From contig NZ_JAAAPJ010000007.1 of the NCBI RefSeq assembly GCF_009909145.1, forward strand, positions 434,001-498,000: a DNA stretch of 64,000 nt, in the 5' to 3' direction. Each line of letters opens with the position of its first letter. The stretch's first letter is position 1. This stretch comes from Corallococcus silvisoli. GTDB lineage: Bacteria > Myxococcota > Myxococcia > Myxococcales > Myxococcaceae. The position numbers and the translations under genes were made by a program. Shown here one piece after another: positions 16,874 through 26,320 of this stretch. The notes beneath the pieces are model-generated. The model ran no database searches. It saw nothing but the letters and a program-made list of their open reading frames with translations, and was not told the origin of the DNA.

Positions 16874-17281
16874 GTGACTGACGCCGGCCTCACTCCTCGG
16901 GTCCAGCGCTTCCTCACGACGCACATCGATTCCATCGAGAAGCTGGAGGTGCTCCTCCTGCTTCGCGCCCGGACCGACCGGGCGTGGACGGCGTCAGCGG
17001 TGGCACTGGAGCTGCGCATCACCGAAGCCTCCGCGGCCCGCCGACTGGCGGAGCTGAAGACGGGAGGGCTCCTGCTCCAGGATGGCGAAGCCTCCTTCCG
17101 GTTCAGTCCTGGCCGGTCGGACGACGTGCAGGCCACCGCGGAGCTGGCGACCGCGTACGCGGCGCGCCGCGTGAGTGTGATTTCGTTCATCTTCTCCCGG
17201 CCCATGGACCGGGTGAGGGGCTTCGCGGACGCGTTCGTGCTCAAGCCGGACACGGACAAGGACGGCGACGGAAATGGCTGA
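16874..17281 (+). CDS. Small winged-helix-like protein, possible regulator
   Basis: 135 aa from a GTG at 16874. Residues about 20-70 (LEVLLLLRARTDRAWTA, then ASAARRLAELKTGGLL) look like a winged helix-turn-helix. The C-terminal half has a possible amphipathic or membrane-facing segment (VSVISFIFSRPMDRVRGFAD) and a charged tail. The start is uncertain; a TTG at 16838 is also in frame. Its last 8 bases overlap the next gene (ATGGCTGA), showing translational coupling with the DUF5985-type proteins. It may sense or regulate something linked to them. Confidence 0.6.
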   Translation: MTDAGLTPRVQRFLTTHIDSIEKLEVLLLLRARTDRAWTASAVALELRITEASAARRLAELKTGGLLLQDGEASFRFSPGRSDDVQATAELATAYAARRVSVISFIFSRPMDRVRGFADAFVLKPDTDKDGDGNG

Positions 17282-17531
17282 GGCGGTCTACATCCTGTGC
17301 GCGCTGACGAGCGCGGCGTGCGCGGTGCTGCTGCTGCGGGCGTGGCGGCGCACGCGGATGAAGCTGCTGCTCTACAGCGGGCTGTGCTTCGTGTTCTTCA
17401 CCGTGAACAACGTGCTCTTGTTCGTGGACCTGGTGCTCATCCCCGCGGGAGACCTGACGATGGCGCGCACCGTCACCTCGCTGGTGGCCAGCGGGGTGCT
17501 GCTCTTCGGCCTCATCTGGGACGTGTCGTGA
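17274..17531 (+). CDS. Small membrane protein, DUF5985-type
   Basis: 85 aa with three hydrophobic segments (VYILCALTSAACAVLLL, LLLYSGLCFVFFTVNNVLLFVDLVL, VTSLVASGVLLFGLIW), consistent with the short DUF5985 family common in proteobacteria. It overlaps the winged-helix-like gene by 8 nt. Function is unknown. It is paired with a second protein of the same layout. Confidence 0.7.
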   Translation: MAEAVYILCALTSAACAVLLLRAWRRTRMKLLLYSGLCFVFFTVNNVLLFVDLVLIPAGDLTMARTVTSLVASGVLLFGLIWDVS

Positions 17532-17544
17532 GGAAGGGGGCGCG

Positions 17545-17820
17545 GTGTTGAAGACCCTGCTCGATGGCGCCGTGCTGATGGCGTACCTGGCCTGCGCCCT
17601 GTTCTTCCTCCGCTTCTACCTCCAGTCGAAGGACCGGCTCTTCGCCCTGTTCTCCCTGGCCTTCACGCTGATGGGCGTGCACAACCTGCTGGGCGCGCTG
17701 GTGGCGCCGGACCTGGACGCCGAGCGCGTCTATTATCTGTACGTCGTGCGGCTGGTGGCCTACCTGCTCATCCTGGGAGCCATCTGGGACAAGAACCGCG
17801 CGGGGCGTGCTTCGCGGTGA
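17545..17820 (+). CDS. Second small DUF5985-type membrane protein
   Basis: 91 aa from a GTG start preceded by GAGGAAGGGGG. It has three hydrophobic segments with the same pattern as its neighbour (LAC-FFLRFY, LFSLAFTLMGVHNLL, YVVRLVAYLLILGAIWD), so the two probably arose by duplication and may form a hetero-oligomer. It lies 13 nt after the first copy. Confidence 0.7.
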   Translation: MLKTLLDGAVLMAYLACALFFLRFYLQSKDRLFALFSLAFTLMGVHNLLGALVAPDLDAERVYYLYVVRLVAYLLILGAIWDKNRAGRASR

Positions 17821-17851
17821 GATGCTGTTCCTCCTCCAGGAGGACCCTCGC

Positions 17852-18805
17852 ATGGCAGACACATCGCTCCCCCGCTTCCCTCCTCGCCGGGGGCTCGGGC
17901 GCACGGGCTTCACCGCGACGGCGGTGGGCATTGGTGACGTGGCGGACCGCACGGTGCCGCGCGCGGAGCTCGTCGCTACGCTGGCGCGGGCGCTGGACGC
18001 GGGGCTCAACGTCATCGACACCGCGCCGGGCTACGAGGACGGCCTGAGCGAGGAGGTCGTGGGCGAGGCCTTGAGGGGCCGGCGCGAGGGCGTCTTCGTC
18101 ATCGACAAGGTGGATGTGCTGGACGCGCCGGTGGCGCCGCAGGTGGAGGCGAGCCTGGCGCGGCTGGGGCTGCCGTCGGTGGACCTGTTCGCGCTGCACG
18201 CGGTGAGGTCGCTGGAGCAGTGGGAGGCGGTGGCCCGGCCGGGCGGCGCGCTGGAGCAGCTGGAGGCGTGCGTGGCGAAGGGGCGGGCGCGCTTCAAGGG
18301 CATCTCCTGCCACCACCCGGACGCGCTCGTGGCGGCGGTGCGCTCCGGGCGGTGCGACGTGGTGATGTTCCCGCTGGGGCCCTTCGTGGACGCGCGCTAC
18401 GTGGAGGAGGTCTTGCCCCTGGCGCGCGAGCGCGGCGTGGGCGTGGTGTCCTTCAAGACGTTCGGCGCGGGGAAGCTGCTGGGCGACACGGAGGGTTATG
18501 GCCGGCCACTCCAGGCACGCCCGCGCGGCAAGGTGAGCTCCGGCGGCGAGGCGCGCGACACGCCGGTGTTGCCGCACCTGACGGTGGCGGAGTGCGTGCA
18601 CTACACGCTTACGTTGGATCCGGACGTGATGCTGATGGGGATGGGCTTCGCGAACGAACAGGACGCCGCGCTGCAAGCGGCCGCGGCCTTCCGGCCCCTG
18701 GATGCTGCCGGGCTCCGGACGGTGCGCGAGCGGGCGCGCGAGGCCATCCAGGGCAAGGGCGAGGTGTGGTGGAACCCGCCTTCACCGGAGGCTGTCGCGG
18801 GCTGA
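17852..18805 (+). CDS. Aldo/keto reductase family protein
   Basis: 317 aa, an NAD(P)H-dependent oxidoreductase of the (beta/alpha)8 AKR fold. It has GLGRTGFTATAVGIGD at the start, DTAPGYEDG with the catalytic Tyr, VIDKVD with the Lys and FALHAV with the His of the tetrad. AGGAGG 8 nt before the ATG at 17852 fixes the start; the open frame extends further upstream without an RBS. The C-terminal region is shortened relative to classic AKRs. It lies just after the DUF5985-type pair on the same strand. Substrate is unknown. Confidence 0.82.
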   Translation: MADTSLPRFPPRRGLGRTGFTATAVGIGDVADRTVPRAELVATLARALDAGLNVIDTAPGYEDGLSEEVVGEALRGRREGVFVIDKVDVLDAPVAPQVEASLARLGLPSVDLFALHAVRSLEQWEAVARPGGALEQLEACVAKGRARFKGISCHHPDALVAAVRSGRCDVVMFPLGPFVDARYVEEVLPLARERGVGVVSFKTFGAGKLLGDTEGYGRPLQARPRGKVSSGGEARDTPVLPHLTVAECVHYTLTLDPDVMLMGMGFANEQDAALQAAAAFRPLDAAGLRTVRERAREAIQGKGEVWWNPPSPEAVAG

Positions 18806-18962
18806 GCCTCCGCGCGTGGGCAGGCGGGCAGTGGCGGGTTGCCTGTCGGACACTCGATTTGAATCCCGCGGCGATGAAGGCTCGCGAGGCATCGGGGCTC
18901 GTCATTATCGGGGCGTCCCCTGGGTGAAAGGGCGTCCTCCCATGGCGCCGTGATCGCGCTCC

Positions 18963-21821
18963 ATGCCCGAACCTTCCATCGAGCCCCTGACCGAGCCCGC
19001 CGGTGAGCCGTCGCGGCCCCGCGCCCCGACAGGGGAGGGCGCGACGCCCCGCTCCCCGGAGGTGTTCCTGGGGGCCGGGGACGCCCCCTCCGCGCGGGAG
19101 CCGGGGCCTCTGGAGTCCGTGGCGCCTCGCATGGCGGAGGGGCGCTTCGCGTTCCTGGCCCGCGCGGGCGAGGTGCTGTCGTCGTCGCTGGATGAACCGA
19201 CCGTGCTGCGCCAGCTGGCGGAGCTGGTGGTGCCGGAGCTGGCGGATTGGTGCACGGTGGACCTCCTCACCCCGGCCCGGACCGTGGTGCGCCGGGCCGC
19301 CGCGCACCGGGACCCCGCGCGGGTGCCCGCGGTGTATGCGATTGCGGAGCGCTGGCCGCCCCGGGCGGATGAGCCGCGGTCCGTGGGCTACGTGCTGGGG
19401 ACCGGTCAGTCCCTCCTGGTGCCGGAGCTCACCGAGGCCCGGATGCGGGAGGCCGTGGCGCAGGGGAACGAAGCGCTGGCCGAGGCGTGGCGCCTGGGCT
19501 GCCGCTCCGTGATGCAGGTCCCGCTGGCGGCGCGGGGGCGCGTGTTGGGATGTCTGTCATTGGTCGCCGGCGAGTCCGGCCGCCGCTACGACGAGCACGA
19601 CCTGGAGCTGGCGCGGGAGCTGGCCCGCCGGGCCGCGCTGTCGCTGGACAACGCGCTGCTGTACGGCGAGGCCCGTCAATCCCAGGCGCGCGCCGCGCGG
19701 CTGCAAGCGGTGACGGCGGCGCTGTCCCGCGCGGCCACCGAGGACGCGGTGGCGCAGGTGCTGGCGCGCGAGGTGTGGGATGCCAGCGGCGCCACGCGCG
19801 TCGCGGTGCTGGCCCTGGAGGAGGACGGCCTGCTGCGTCCGCTGCGCCTGCTGGGCTATTCGCAGGAGGCGCTGACCCGCTTCACCCGGCCTCCCCATGA
19901 GCCCTCGCGCCCGGAGGTGTGTCAGGTCCTCCGGCGGGAGGCGGCGTGGTTCTCCTCGTTGGAGGAGTTCATCGCCCAGCATCCCCGGGACGAGGCGTTC
20001 GCGCGCAGCCTGGGCCCCGGGGCGCGCGCGGTGGTGCCGCTGTGGTGCGAGACGCGCGTGCGGGGGTTGCTGCTGCTCGCGTGGCCGGAGTCGCGGGTCT
20101 TCTCGGCCGCGGAGCGAGGCTTCCTGGAGGCGCTGGCGCACCAGTGCGCGCAGGCGCTGGAGCGGGCCGCGCTCTACGAAGCGCTGCGCGAGCGCACGGA
20201 GCGGCTGCGGCAGGCGCTGGTGACCGGCGACATGGGGACGTGGCGGGTGGACCTGTCGCACGGCAGGGAGCTGCGCGACGCGGCGCTCAACCACATGCTG
20301 GGGTTGCCGGCGGTGGACTCCGCGTCGTCCGTGGGGGACCTGTTGGAGCGCGTGTACCCGGAGGACCGTCCGCACGTGGAGGCGGAGTACCTGCGTTACC
20401 AGCGGGAGGTGCCGGGCTTCTTCGAGCTGGAGTTCCGCGTGGTGCGCCGCGACGGCGGCGTCCGCTGGCTGCACAGCGTGGGGCAGTCCTTCGCGGGGCC
20501 GGATGGGAAGGTGGCGGAGCTCACCGGCGCGATGGCGGACGTCACACGGCGCAAGGAGGCCGAGGAGCGGCTTCAGCTGCTGCTGGACGCGAGCCGCGTG
20601 CTGGCGCCGCGCCTGGACGACGTGGAGGAGGCGCTGCCCAGCGTGGCGCGGCTGGTGGTGGACCATGTCGCCACCGGCTGTCTGGTGGACCTGGTCGCGC
20701 CGGACGGCACCCTGCGGCAGGTGACGGCGGCGCACCGCGTGCCGGCCCATGACGCGCGGCTGAAGGCGTCCCTGTCGGCGGAGGACCGGGGGCCGGCGCA
20801 CCCGGCGCTCCAGTGCTTCGAGTCGGGGGAGGTCTGCTTCGTGTCGCGCCTGGACTTCAAGCACCGCGACGCTGTCTCCGCGAGCGAGTCCCACCGGGCG
20901 CTGGTGGCCAGCCTGGAGCCCACGTCGGTGCTGTCGGTGCCGCTGCGCTCGCGGGGCCGCACGCTGGGCGTCATCACGCTGTTCACCGCGGCGCCCCAGC
21001 GCGCGCTGGTGGCCGCGGACGTGACGATGGCGGAGGAGCTGGCGTTGCGCGTGAGCGTGGCGCTGGAGAGCGCGCGCCTGTTCCATGACGCCCAGTCCGC
21101 GGTGCGCCTGCGCGACGAGTTCCTCTCCGTGGCGAGCCACGAGCTGAAGACGCCGCTCACCAGCCTCATCCTCCAGCACAACCTGATTGGCCGGGCGCTG
21201 GAGAGCTCGGGCACGCCGGGGCCCGTCATCGGACGGCTGCACACCGCGCAGCGGCAGGTGTTCCGGCTGACGGCGCTGGTGGACAACCTGCTGGACGTGA
21301 GCCGGATGTCGTTGGGCAAGCTGTCGCTGGAGCGCGCGGAGGTGGACCTGACGCAGGTGACGCGCGACGCGGCGGAGCGGCTGGGGGAGGTGTTCGCGCA
21401 GGCGCGGTGCCCGCTCCAGCTGGAGCTGCCGAGCACGCTGACGGGCCAGTGGGACGCGCTCCGGTTGGACCAGGTGCTGGTGAACCTGCTCACCAACGCG
21501 GCGAAGTACGGCGCGGGCCGGCCGGTGTCGGTGCGCGCGGGCGTGAACGCTCGCGACGAGGCCTGGCTGGAGGTGCGCGACGAGGGCATCGGCATCGAAG
21601 CGGACGCGCTGCCGCGCCTCTTCGGCCGCTTCGAGCGCGCCGTGTCCGACCGGCACTACGGCGGCATGGGGCTGGGGCTCTACATCAGCCGCCAGATCGT
21701 CGACGCGCTGGGCGGCCGCATCGACGTGACCAGCCAGCCGGGGATGGGCGCCACCTTCACGCTGCGGCTGCCCCGCGCGGCGCCGGGGGGAGCGGCGCGG
21801 CCCCGTCCCCCCTCGAAGTGA
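18963..21821 (+). CDS. Multi-GAF/PAS sensor histidine kinase
   Basis: 952 aa, no membrane segments, so probably a cytoplasmic sensor. Order: a Pro-rich N-terminus, GAF about 60-230, GAF about 245-405, PAS/PAC about 415-530, GAF about 545-705, HisKA with SHELKTPLTSL (His726), then HATPase with NLLTNAAKYG, DEGIGI and GMGLGLYIS. No receiver is fused and no cognate regulator is adjacent, so the partner is likely encoded elsewhere. The ATG at 18963 is the first in the frame; the RBS is weak. Confidence 0.9.
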   Translation: MPEPSIEPLTEPAGEPSRPRAPTGEGATPRSPEVFLGAGDAPSAREPGPLESVAPRMAEGRFAFLARAGEVLSSSLDEPTVLRQLAELVVPELADWCTVDLLTPARTVVRRAAAHRDPARVPAVYAIAERWPPRADEPRSVGYVLGTGQSLLVPELTEARMREAVAQGNEALAEAWRLGCRSVMQVPLAARGRVLGCLSLVAGESGRRYDEHDLELARELARRAALSLDNALLYGEARQSQARAARLQAVTAALSRAATEDAVAQVLAREVWDASGATRVAVLALEEDGLLRPLRLLGYSQEALTRFTRPPHEPSRPEVCQVLRREAAWFSSLEEFIAQHPRDEAFARSLGPGARAVVPLWCETRVRGLLLLAWPESRVFSAAERGFLEALAHQCAQALERAALYEALRERTERLRQALVTGDMGTWRVDLSHGRELRDAALNHMLGLPAVDSASSVGDLLERVYPEDRPHVEAEYLRYQREVPGFFELEFRVVRRDGGVRWLHSVGQSFAGPDGKVAELTGAMADVTRRKEAEERLQLLLDASRVLAPRLDDVEEALPSVARLVVDHVATGCLVDLVAPDGTLRQVTAAHRVPAHDARLKASLSAEDRGPAHPALQCFESGEVCFVSRLDFKHRDAVSASESHRALVASLEPTSVLSVPLRSRGRTLGVITLFTAAPQRALVAADVTMAEELALRVSVALESARLFHDAQSAVRLRDEFLSVASHELKTPLTSLILQHNLIGRALESSGTPGPVIGRLHTAQRQVFRLTALVDNLLDVSRMSLGKLSLERAEVDLTQVTRDAAERLGEVFAQARCPLQLELPSTLTGQWDALRLDQVLVNLLTNAAKYGAGRPVSVRAGVNARDEAWLEVRDEGIGIEADALPRLFGRFERAVSDRHYGGMGLGLYISRQIVDALGGRIDVTSQPGMGATFTLRLPRAAPGGAARPRPPSK

Positions 21822-21850
21822 GGGAGGACGGGAGGCGGGGGCGCTTCACG

Positions 21851-22240
21851 TCAGTGATGGGGTCCCTTGGGTGGGGGCCCTTCGGCTTCCAGCGCGCGGT
21901 ACTCGTCGTCGGTGAACAGGCGCGAGCGGATGAGGAAGCGCACGCCTTCGGGGGCCTCGACGGAGAAGCCGCTGCCGCGACCGGGCACCACGTCCACGGT
22001 GAGGTGGGTGTGGCGCCAGTACTCGAACTGCGGGCCGGACATGTAGAAGGGCGTGTCGGCGATCCGGCCCAGGTACACGTCTTCCTGGCCCACGCGGAAG
22101 TCGCCGCGCGGGAAGCACATGGGCGCGCTGCCGTCGCAGCAGCCGCCGGACTGATGGAAGAGCAGCGGGCCGTGGAGGCCCTGCATCTTGTGGAGCAGGG
22201 CCTCGGCGGCCGGCGTCAGCTCGACGCGCGGCACGGTCAT
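21851..22240 (-). CDS. DUF779 protein linked to aldehyde dehydrogenase
   Basis: 129 aa. The signature QSGGCCDGSAPMCFPRGDF contains a CC pair and a further Cys, plus WRHTHLTVDVVPGRGSGFS, typical of DUF779 proteins encoded beside acetaldehyde dehydrogenases. The Cys/His residues could bind metal. It starts 8 nt after the dehydrogenase stop with AGGGA as RBS, so the two are co-translated. It probably assists maturation or activity of the enzyme, but no reaction is established. Confidence 0.85.
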   Translation of the reverse strand: MTVPRVELTPAAEALLHKMQGLHGPLLFHQSGGCCDGSAPMCFPRGDFRVGQEDVYLGRIADTPFYMSGPQFEYWRHTHLTVDVVPGRGSGFSVEAPEGVRFLIRSRLFTDDEYRALEAEGPPPKGPHH

Positions 22241-22248
22241 CGTCGTCC

Positions 22249-23775
22249 CTAGAAGAAGCCCATGGGCTTCGGGTCGTAGCTGACGAGCATGTTCTTCGTC
22301 TGCTGGTAGTGATTGAGCATCATCTTGTGCGTCTCGCGGCCGATGCCGGACTGCTTGTAGCCGCCGAACGCCGCGTGCGCGGGGTAGAGGTGGTAGCAGT
22401 TCACCCAGACGCGGCCCGCCTGGATGCCGCGGCCCATGCGGTAGGCGGTGCTGTTGTCGCGCGTCCACACGCCGGCGCCCAGGCCGTAGAGGGTGTCATT
22501 GGCCTGCGCGAGCGCGTCCGCGGCGTCCTTGAACTTCGCCACCGCGACGACGGGGCCGAAGATCTCCTCCTGGAACACGCGCATCTTGTTGTGGCCTTCG
22601 AAGATGGTGGGCTCCACGTAGAAGCCCTCCGACAGCGCGCCGGACAAGGACTTGCGGCCGCCGCCGGTCAGCACCTTGGCGCCCTCCTTCTTGCCGATGT
22701 CCAGGTAGGAGAGGATCTTCTCCAGCTGATCATTGGAGGCCTGCGCGCCAATCTGCGTGGAGACATCCAGCGGGTTGCCCTGGATGATGCGCTTCGTGCG
22801 CTCCACGGCCTTGTGCATGAAGTCGTCGTAGATGCGCTCGGCGACGAGCGAGCGGGACGGGCAGGTGCACACCTCGCCCTGGTTGAGGGCGAACATGGCG
22901 AAGCCCTCCAGCACCTTCTGGGCGAAGTCGTCGTCCTTGGCGAAGACGTCCTCGAAGAAGATGTTGGGGGACTTGCCGCCCAGCTCCAGGGTGACGGGGA
23001 TGATGTTCTCGGAGGCGTACTGCATGATGAGGCGGCCGGTGGTCGTCTCACCCGTGAAGGCGATCTTCGAGATGCGCTTGTTGCTGGCGAGCGGCTTGCC
23101 GGCCTCGATGCCGAAGCCATTCACGATGTTGAGCACGCCGGGGGGGAGCAGGTCGCCCACCAGCTCCGCGAACTTGAGGATGGTGACGGGGGTCTGCTCC
23201 GCGGGCTTGAGGACGACGCAGTTGCCGGCGGCGAGCGCGGGGGCCAGCTTCCACGCGGCCATGAGCAGCGGGAAGTTCCAGGGGATGATCTGCCCGACGA
23301 CGCCCAGCGGCTCGGTGAAGTGGTAGGCGACGGTGTTGTCGTCCAGCTGGCTGAGGGAGCCTTCCTGGGCGCGGATGCAGCCGGCGAAGTAGCGGAAGTG
23401 GTCGATGGCGAGCGGGAGGTCCGCGGCGAGCGTCTCGCGGACGGGCTTGCCGTTGTCCCACGTCTCGGAGACGGCGAGCATCTCCAGGTTCTGCTCCATG
23501 CGGTCGGCGATCTTCAGCAGGATGTTGGCGCGCTCGCCCGCGGCGGTGCGGCCCCACGCGTCCTTGGCCTTGTGCGCGGCATCCAGGGCCTTCTCGATGT
23601 CCTCCGCGGTGGAGCGGGGGATTTCACAGAAGGGGCGGCCGGTGACGGGGCTGATGTTCTCGAAGTACTGGCCCTTCACGGGCGGGACGAACTCACCGCC
23701 GATGTAGTTGCCATAGCGGCTCTTGTATTCGACCTTGCTGCCCTTCTGACCCGGCGCTTCATAGACCTTCGACAT
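22249..23775 (-). CDS. exaC: NAD-dependent aldehyde (acetaldehyde) dehydrogenase
   Basis: 508 aa, full-length ALDH superfamily member. Catalytic residues are visible: Asn167 in PWNFP, Glu264 in [10 protein letters not shown] and Cys303 in [11 protein letters not shown]. The N-terminal [12 protein letters not shown] and C-terminal [13 protein letters not shown] match the ExaC/AcoD/AldB branch that oxidises acetaldehyde and related short aldehydes to acids. GGGAG lies 5 nt before the ATG. The downstream DUF779 gene supports this branch assignment. It is divergent from the cas operon across a 213-bp gap. Confidence 0.9.
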   Translation of the reverse strand: MSKVYEAPGQKGSKVEYKSRYGNYIGGEFVPPVKGQYFENISPVTGRPFCEIPRSTAEDIEKALDAAHKAKDAWGRTAAGERANILLKIADRMEQNLEMLAVSETWDNGKPVRETLAADLPLAIDHFRYFAGCIRAQEGSLSQLDDNTVAYHFTEPLGVVGQIIPWNFPLLMAAWKLAPALAAGNCVVLKPAEQTPVTILKFAELVGDLLPPGVLNIVNGFGIEAGKPLASNKRISKIAFTGETTTGRLIMQYASENIIPVTLELGGKSPNIFFEDVFAKDDDFAQKVLEGFAMFALNQGEVCTCPSRSLVAERIYDDFMHKAVERTKRIIQGNPLDVSTQIGAQASNDQLEKILSYLDIGKKEGAKVLTGGGRKSLSGALSEGFYVEPTIFEGHNKMRVFQEEIFGPVVAVAKFKDAADALAQANDTLYGLGAGVWTRDNSTAYRMGRGIQAGRVWVNCYHLYPAHAAFGGYKQSGIGRETHKMMLNHYQQTKNMLVSYDPKPMGFF

Positions 23776-23844
23776 GGGGGACTCCCTGCGTTGGGTTTTG
23801 ACGCACTCCTGAGGGGTTTGGACGCGGAACAGACCATAGGCAGG

Positions 23845-23859
23845 TAACGCTCCGCGTTA
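23845..23859. promoter_or_regulatory. Palindrome between exaC and the cas operon
   Basis: TAACGC-TCC-GCGTTA is a perfect 6+6 inverted repeat in the divergent promoter region, 70 nt upstream of exaC and 130 nt upstream of cas3. Symmetry and place suggest a binding site for a dimeric regulator of one or both operons. The regulator is not known. Confidence 0.4.
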
Positions 23860-23988
23860 TGTGAGAAGAGGAGGATGTAAATGTCTGTTAATGGTTGGTC
23901 GCCCAGACAGGTGCCGACAAGGCATACATGGGGAGGTGAGACCATGCCTCTTCCGGGGGATGTCGGAGCGCGTGGGCAGTAGGGCACG

Positions 23989-26292
23989 TTGCCGCCTCTC
24001 CTTTGCCTGGGGGGCATCCTGTCCGACGACGCCAATCGCACATCCGCGGACCTGAGCGCATGGGCGCACGTGGATGCGCGGGGTCGGCCGCACCTGCTCG
24101 AGGAGCACCTGGAGCAGGTAGGGGAGCTGGCGGGGCGGTTCGCGCGGAGGTTCCAGTCAGAAGGCTTCGCGCGGCTGGCGGGGCGATGGCACGACCTGGG
24201 GAAGTACACGGTCGCGTTCCAGAACCTCATCCGGCGGGAGAACGGGCTGGAGGCCCACCTGGAGCAGGAGGGGCCGGTGGGGCCCCGGGACCACTCCACG
24301 GCGGGGGCGCTGCATGCCAGGGAGGTGCTGGGCGGGGAGCTGGGCACACCGCTGGCATTCGTCATCGCTGGCCATCATGCGGGGCTGGCGAACGCGGAGG
24401 CGCTGGCGGACCGGCTCCAGCAGGAGCCTCGGCAGCGGCTGTATGCACAGGTGCTGTCGCGGCCGGTGCCGGAAGCGTTGCTGCGCGCGGAGGGGACGCT
24501 CGTGCTGCCGGAGTTCCTGGCCACGCGCCCGTCGTCACCTCGTGAGCTCAAGGTCTGGCGCCGGCGGATGGAGGTCTGGACGCGGATGCTGTTCTCCGCG
24601 CTCTGTGACGCGGACTTCCTGGACACGGAGGCGTTCTTCAATGCCGAGCGCGCGGCGCTGCGCGGGGAGTCCCCTGCCATCCCGGTGCTGCGTGACAGGC
24701 TTTCGCGGCACCTGGAGGCGTTGGGGGAGCGCGTCCGGGCGCAGGGGCCGTTGTCGGAGGTGAACCGCGTTCGCGCGGAGGTGCTGGAGGCGTGTCTGGC
24801 GAAGGCGGAGGAGCGCCCGGGCGTCTTCAGCCTCACGGTGCCCACGGGGGGAGGCAAGACGCTGGCGTCGATGGCCTTCGCGTTGGAGCACGCGGCGAGG
24901 CACGGGTTGGAGCGCGTGGTGGTGGCCATCCCGTTCACCTCCATCATCGAGCAGAACGCGGCGGTGTACGCGGAGGCGCTGGGTGGGGACGCGGTGCTGG
25001 AGCACCACTCGGGGGGAGACCCGGAGCGGGAGACGGCGCGCAACCGGGTGGCGGCGGAGAACTGGGACCGGCCCGTCGTGGTGACGACCACGGCGCAGCT
25101 CTTCGACAGCCTGTTCGCGAACCGGCCGGGGGCTTGTCGGAAGCTGCATCGGCTCGCGGGCAGCGTCATCGTGCTGGACGAGGCGCAGACGCTGCCGCCG
25201 GGGCTGCTCGCGCCCATCCTGGATGTGCTGCGCACGTTGGTGTCCGACCACGGGGCGTCGGTGGTCATCTGCACGGCCACGCAGCCGGCGCTGGGACAGC
25301 GGCCGGGGTTGGCGGAGGGCTTCGAGCAGGTGCGGGAGATCCTTCCGGATCCGCGTGAAGCCTTTCGGCGTCTTCGCCGTGTACGCGTGCGCTGGCCCGC
25401 GGAGGATGAGCCCTGGACACCGGAACGGCTCGCGGAGGACCTGGCCGGGGAGTCGAGCGTCCTGGCCATCGTGCACCGTCGCGACGATGCGCGGAGGACG
25501 TGCGAGGCATTGGACGCGCGGCTGGGGGACAAGCGAACGATTCACCTGTCCGCGCTCATGTGTCCGGCGCATCGGAGCGACGTGCTGGAGAAGGTGCGAG
25601 TCCGGCGCGTGCGAGGGGAGTCCGTGCGGCTGGTGGCCACGCAGCTCGTCGAGGCGGGCGTGGATCTGGACTTCCCGGTGGTCTACCGCGCGCTGGGGGG
25701 ACTGGATGCGCTGGCGCAGGCGGCGGGCCGGTGCAATCGCGAGGGGCGGCTCGACAGGTTGGGGGAGCTGCGGGTGTTTCTGTCGTCCACGGAGCCGCCG
25801 CCCGGGGTGCCGTCCACGGCGCTGGGGGTGACGCGTGAGCTGCTGGGGGCGAACCCGGAGCTGGAGCTGTTCGAGCCTTCGACGTTCGCGGCCTACTTCA
25901 AGCGCCTCTACGGGTCGAAGTCCCTGGATGCGAAGGGAATACAAGAGCAGCGAGAGCGATTGCGTTTCCGGGAGACGGCGGAGCGTTTCCAGCTCATCGA
26001 GGACGGCTGGTCCGCGCCGCTGGTCGTGCCCTACGGAGAGTCCTCCGCGTGGGTGGCGGAGCTGGAGCGCGAAGGGCCTTCGAGGGACCGGCTGCGCTGG
26101 CTGCAACGCTACACGGTGAATGTCTCCCGGCGGCAGCGCGACGACTGGCTCGCGCGAGGGTGCGCGCGCTGGGTGGCGGAGACGGTGGTGGTGCTGGGGG
26201 AGGGGTTGGGGGCCGCCTACAGCAAGCGGCTGGGATTGGTTCCCGAGCGAGTGGGGACGTGGAGTCCCACGGCGCTGCTGGTGGATGGATGA
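23989..26292 (+). CDS. cas3: CRISPR nuclease-helicase Cas3 (type I-C)
   Basis: 767 aa. Degrades target DNA after recruitment by the I-C Cascade. The N-terminal HD nuclease has His68-Asp69 in WHDLGKY, DHS in PRDHSTAG and GHHAG. The SF2 helicase has Walker A PTGGGKT at 285-291, a DEAQ box at 397-400, the SAT-like ICTATQPAL and motif VI QAAGRCNREG. All key residues are intact. I used the TTG at 23989 with AGGG just upstream; no ATG exists near the N-terminus, so the exact start is uncertain. It is the first gene of the cas operon. Confidence 0.93.
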   Translation: MPPLLCLGGILSDDANRTSADLSAWAHVDARGRPHLLEEHLEQVGELAGRFARRFQSEGFARLAGRWHDLGKYTVAFQNLIRRENGLEAHLEQEGPVGPRDHSTAGALHAREVLGGELGTPLAFVIAGHHAGLANAEALADRLQQEPRQRLYAQVLSRPVPEALLRAEGTLVLPEFLATRPSSPRELKVWRRRMEVWTRMLFSALCDADFLDTEAFFNAERAALRGESPAIPVLRDRLSRHLEALGERVRAQGPLSEVNRVRAEVLEACLAKAEERPGVFSLTVPTGGGKTLASMAFALEHAARHGLERVVVAIPFTSIIEQNAAVYAEALGGDAVLEHHSGGDPERETARNRVAAENWDRPVVVTTTAQLFDSLFANRPGACRKLHRLAGSVIVLDEAQTLPPGLLAPILDVLRTLVSDHGASVVICTATQPALGQRPGLAEGFEQVREILPDPREAFRRLRRVRVRWPAEDEPWTPERLAEDLAGESSVLAIVHRRDDARRTCEALDARLGDKRTIHLSALMCPAHRSDVLEKVRVRRVRGESVRLVATQLVEAGVDLDFPVVYRALGGLDALAQAAGRCNREGRLDRLGELRVFLSSTEPPPGVPSTALGVTRELLGANPELELFEPSTFAAYFKRLYGSKSLDAKGIQEQRERLRFRETAERFQLIEDGWSAPLVVPYGESSAWVAELEREGPSRDRLRWLQRYTVNVSRRQRDDWLARGCARWVAETVVVLGEGLGAAYSKRLGLVPERVGTWSPTALLVDG

Positions 26293-26320
26293 GCGAACAC
26301 GCGATGCATGGGGGTGACAC

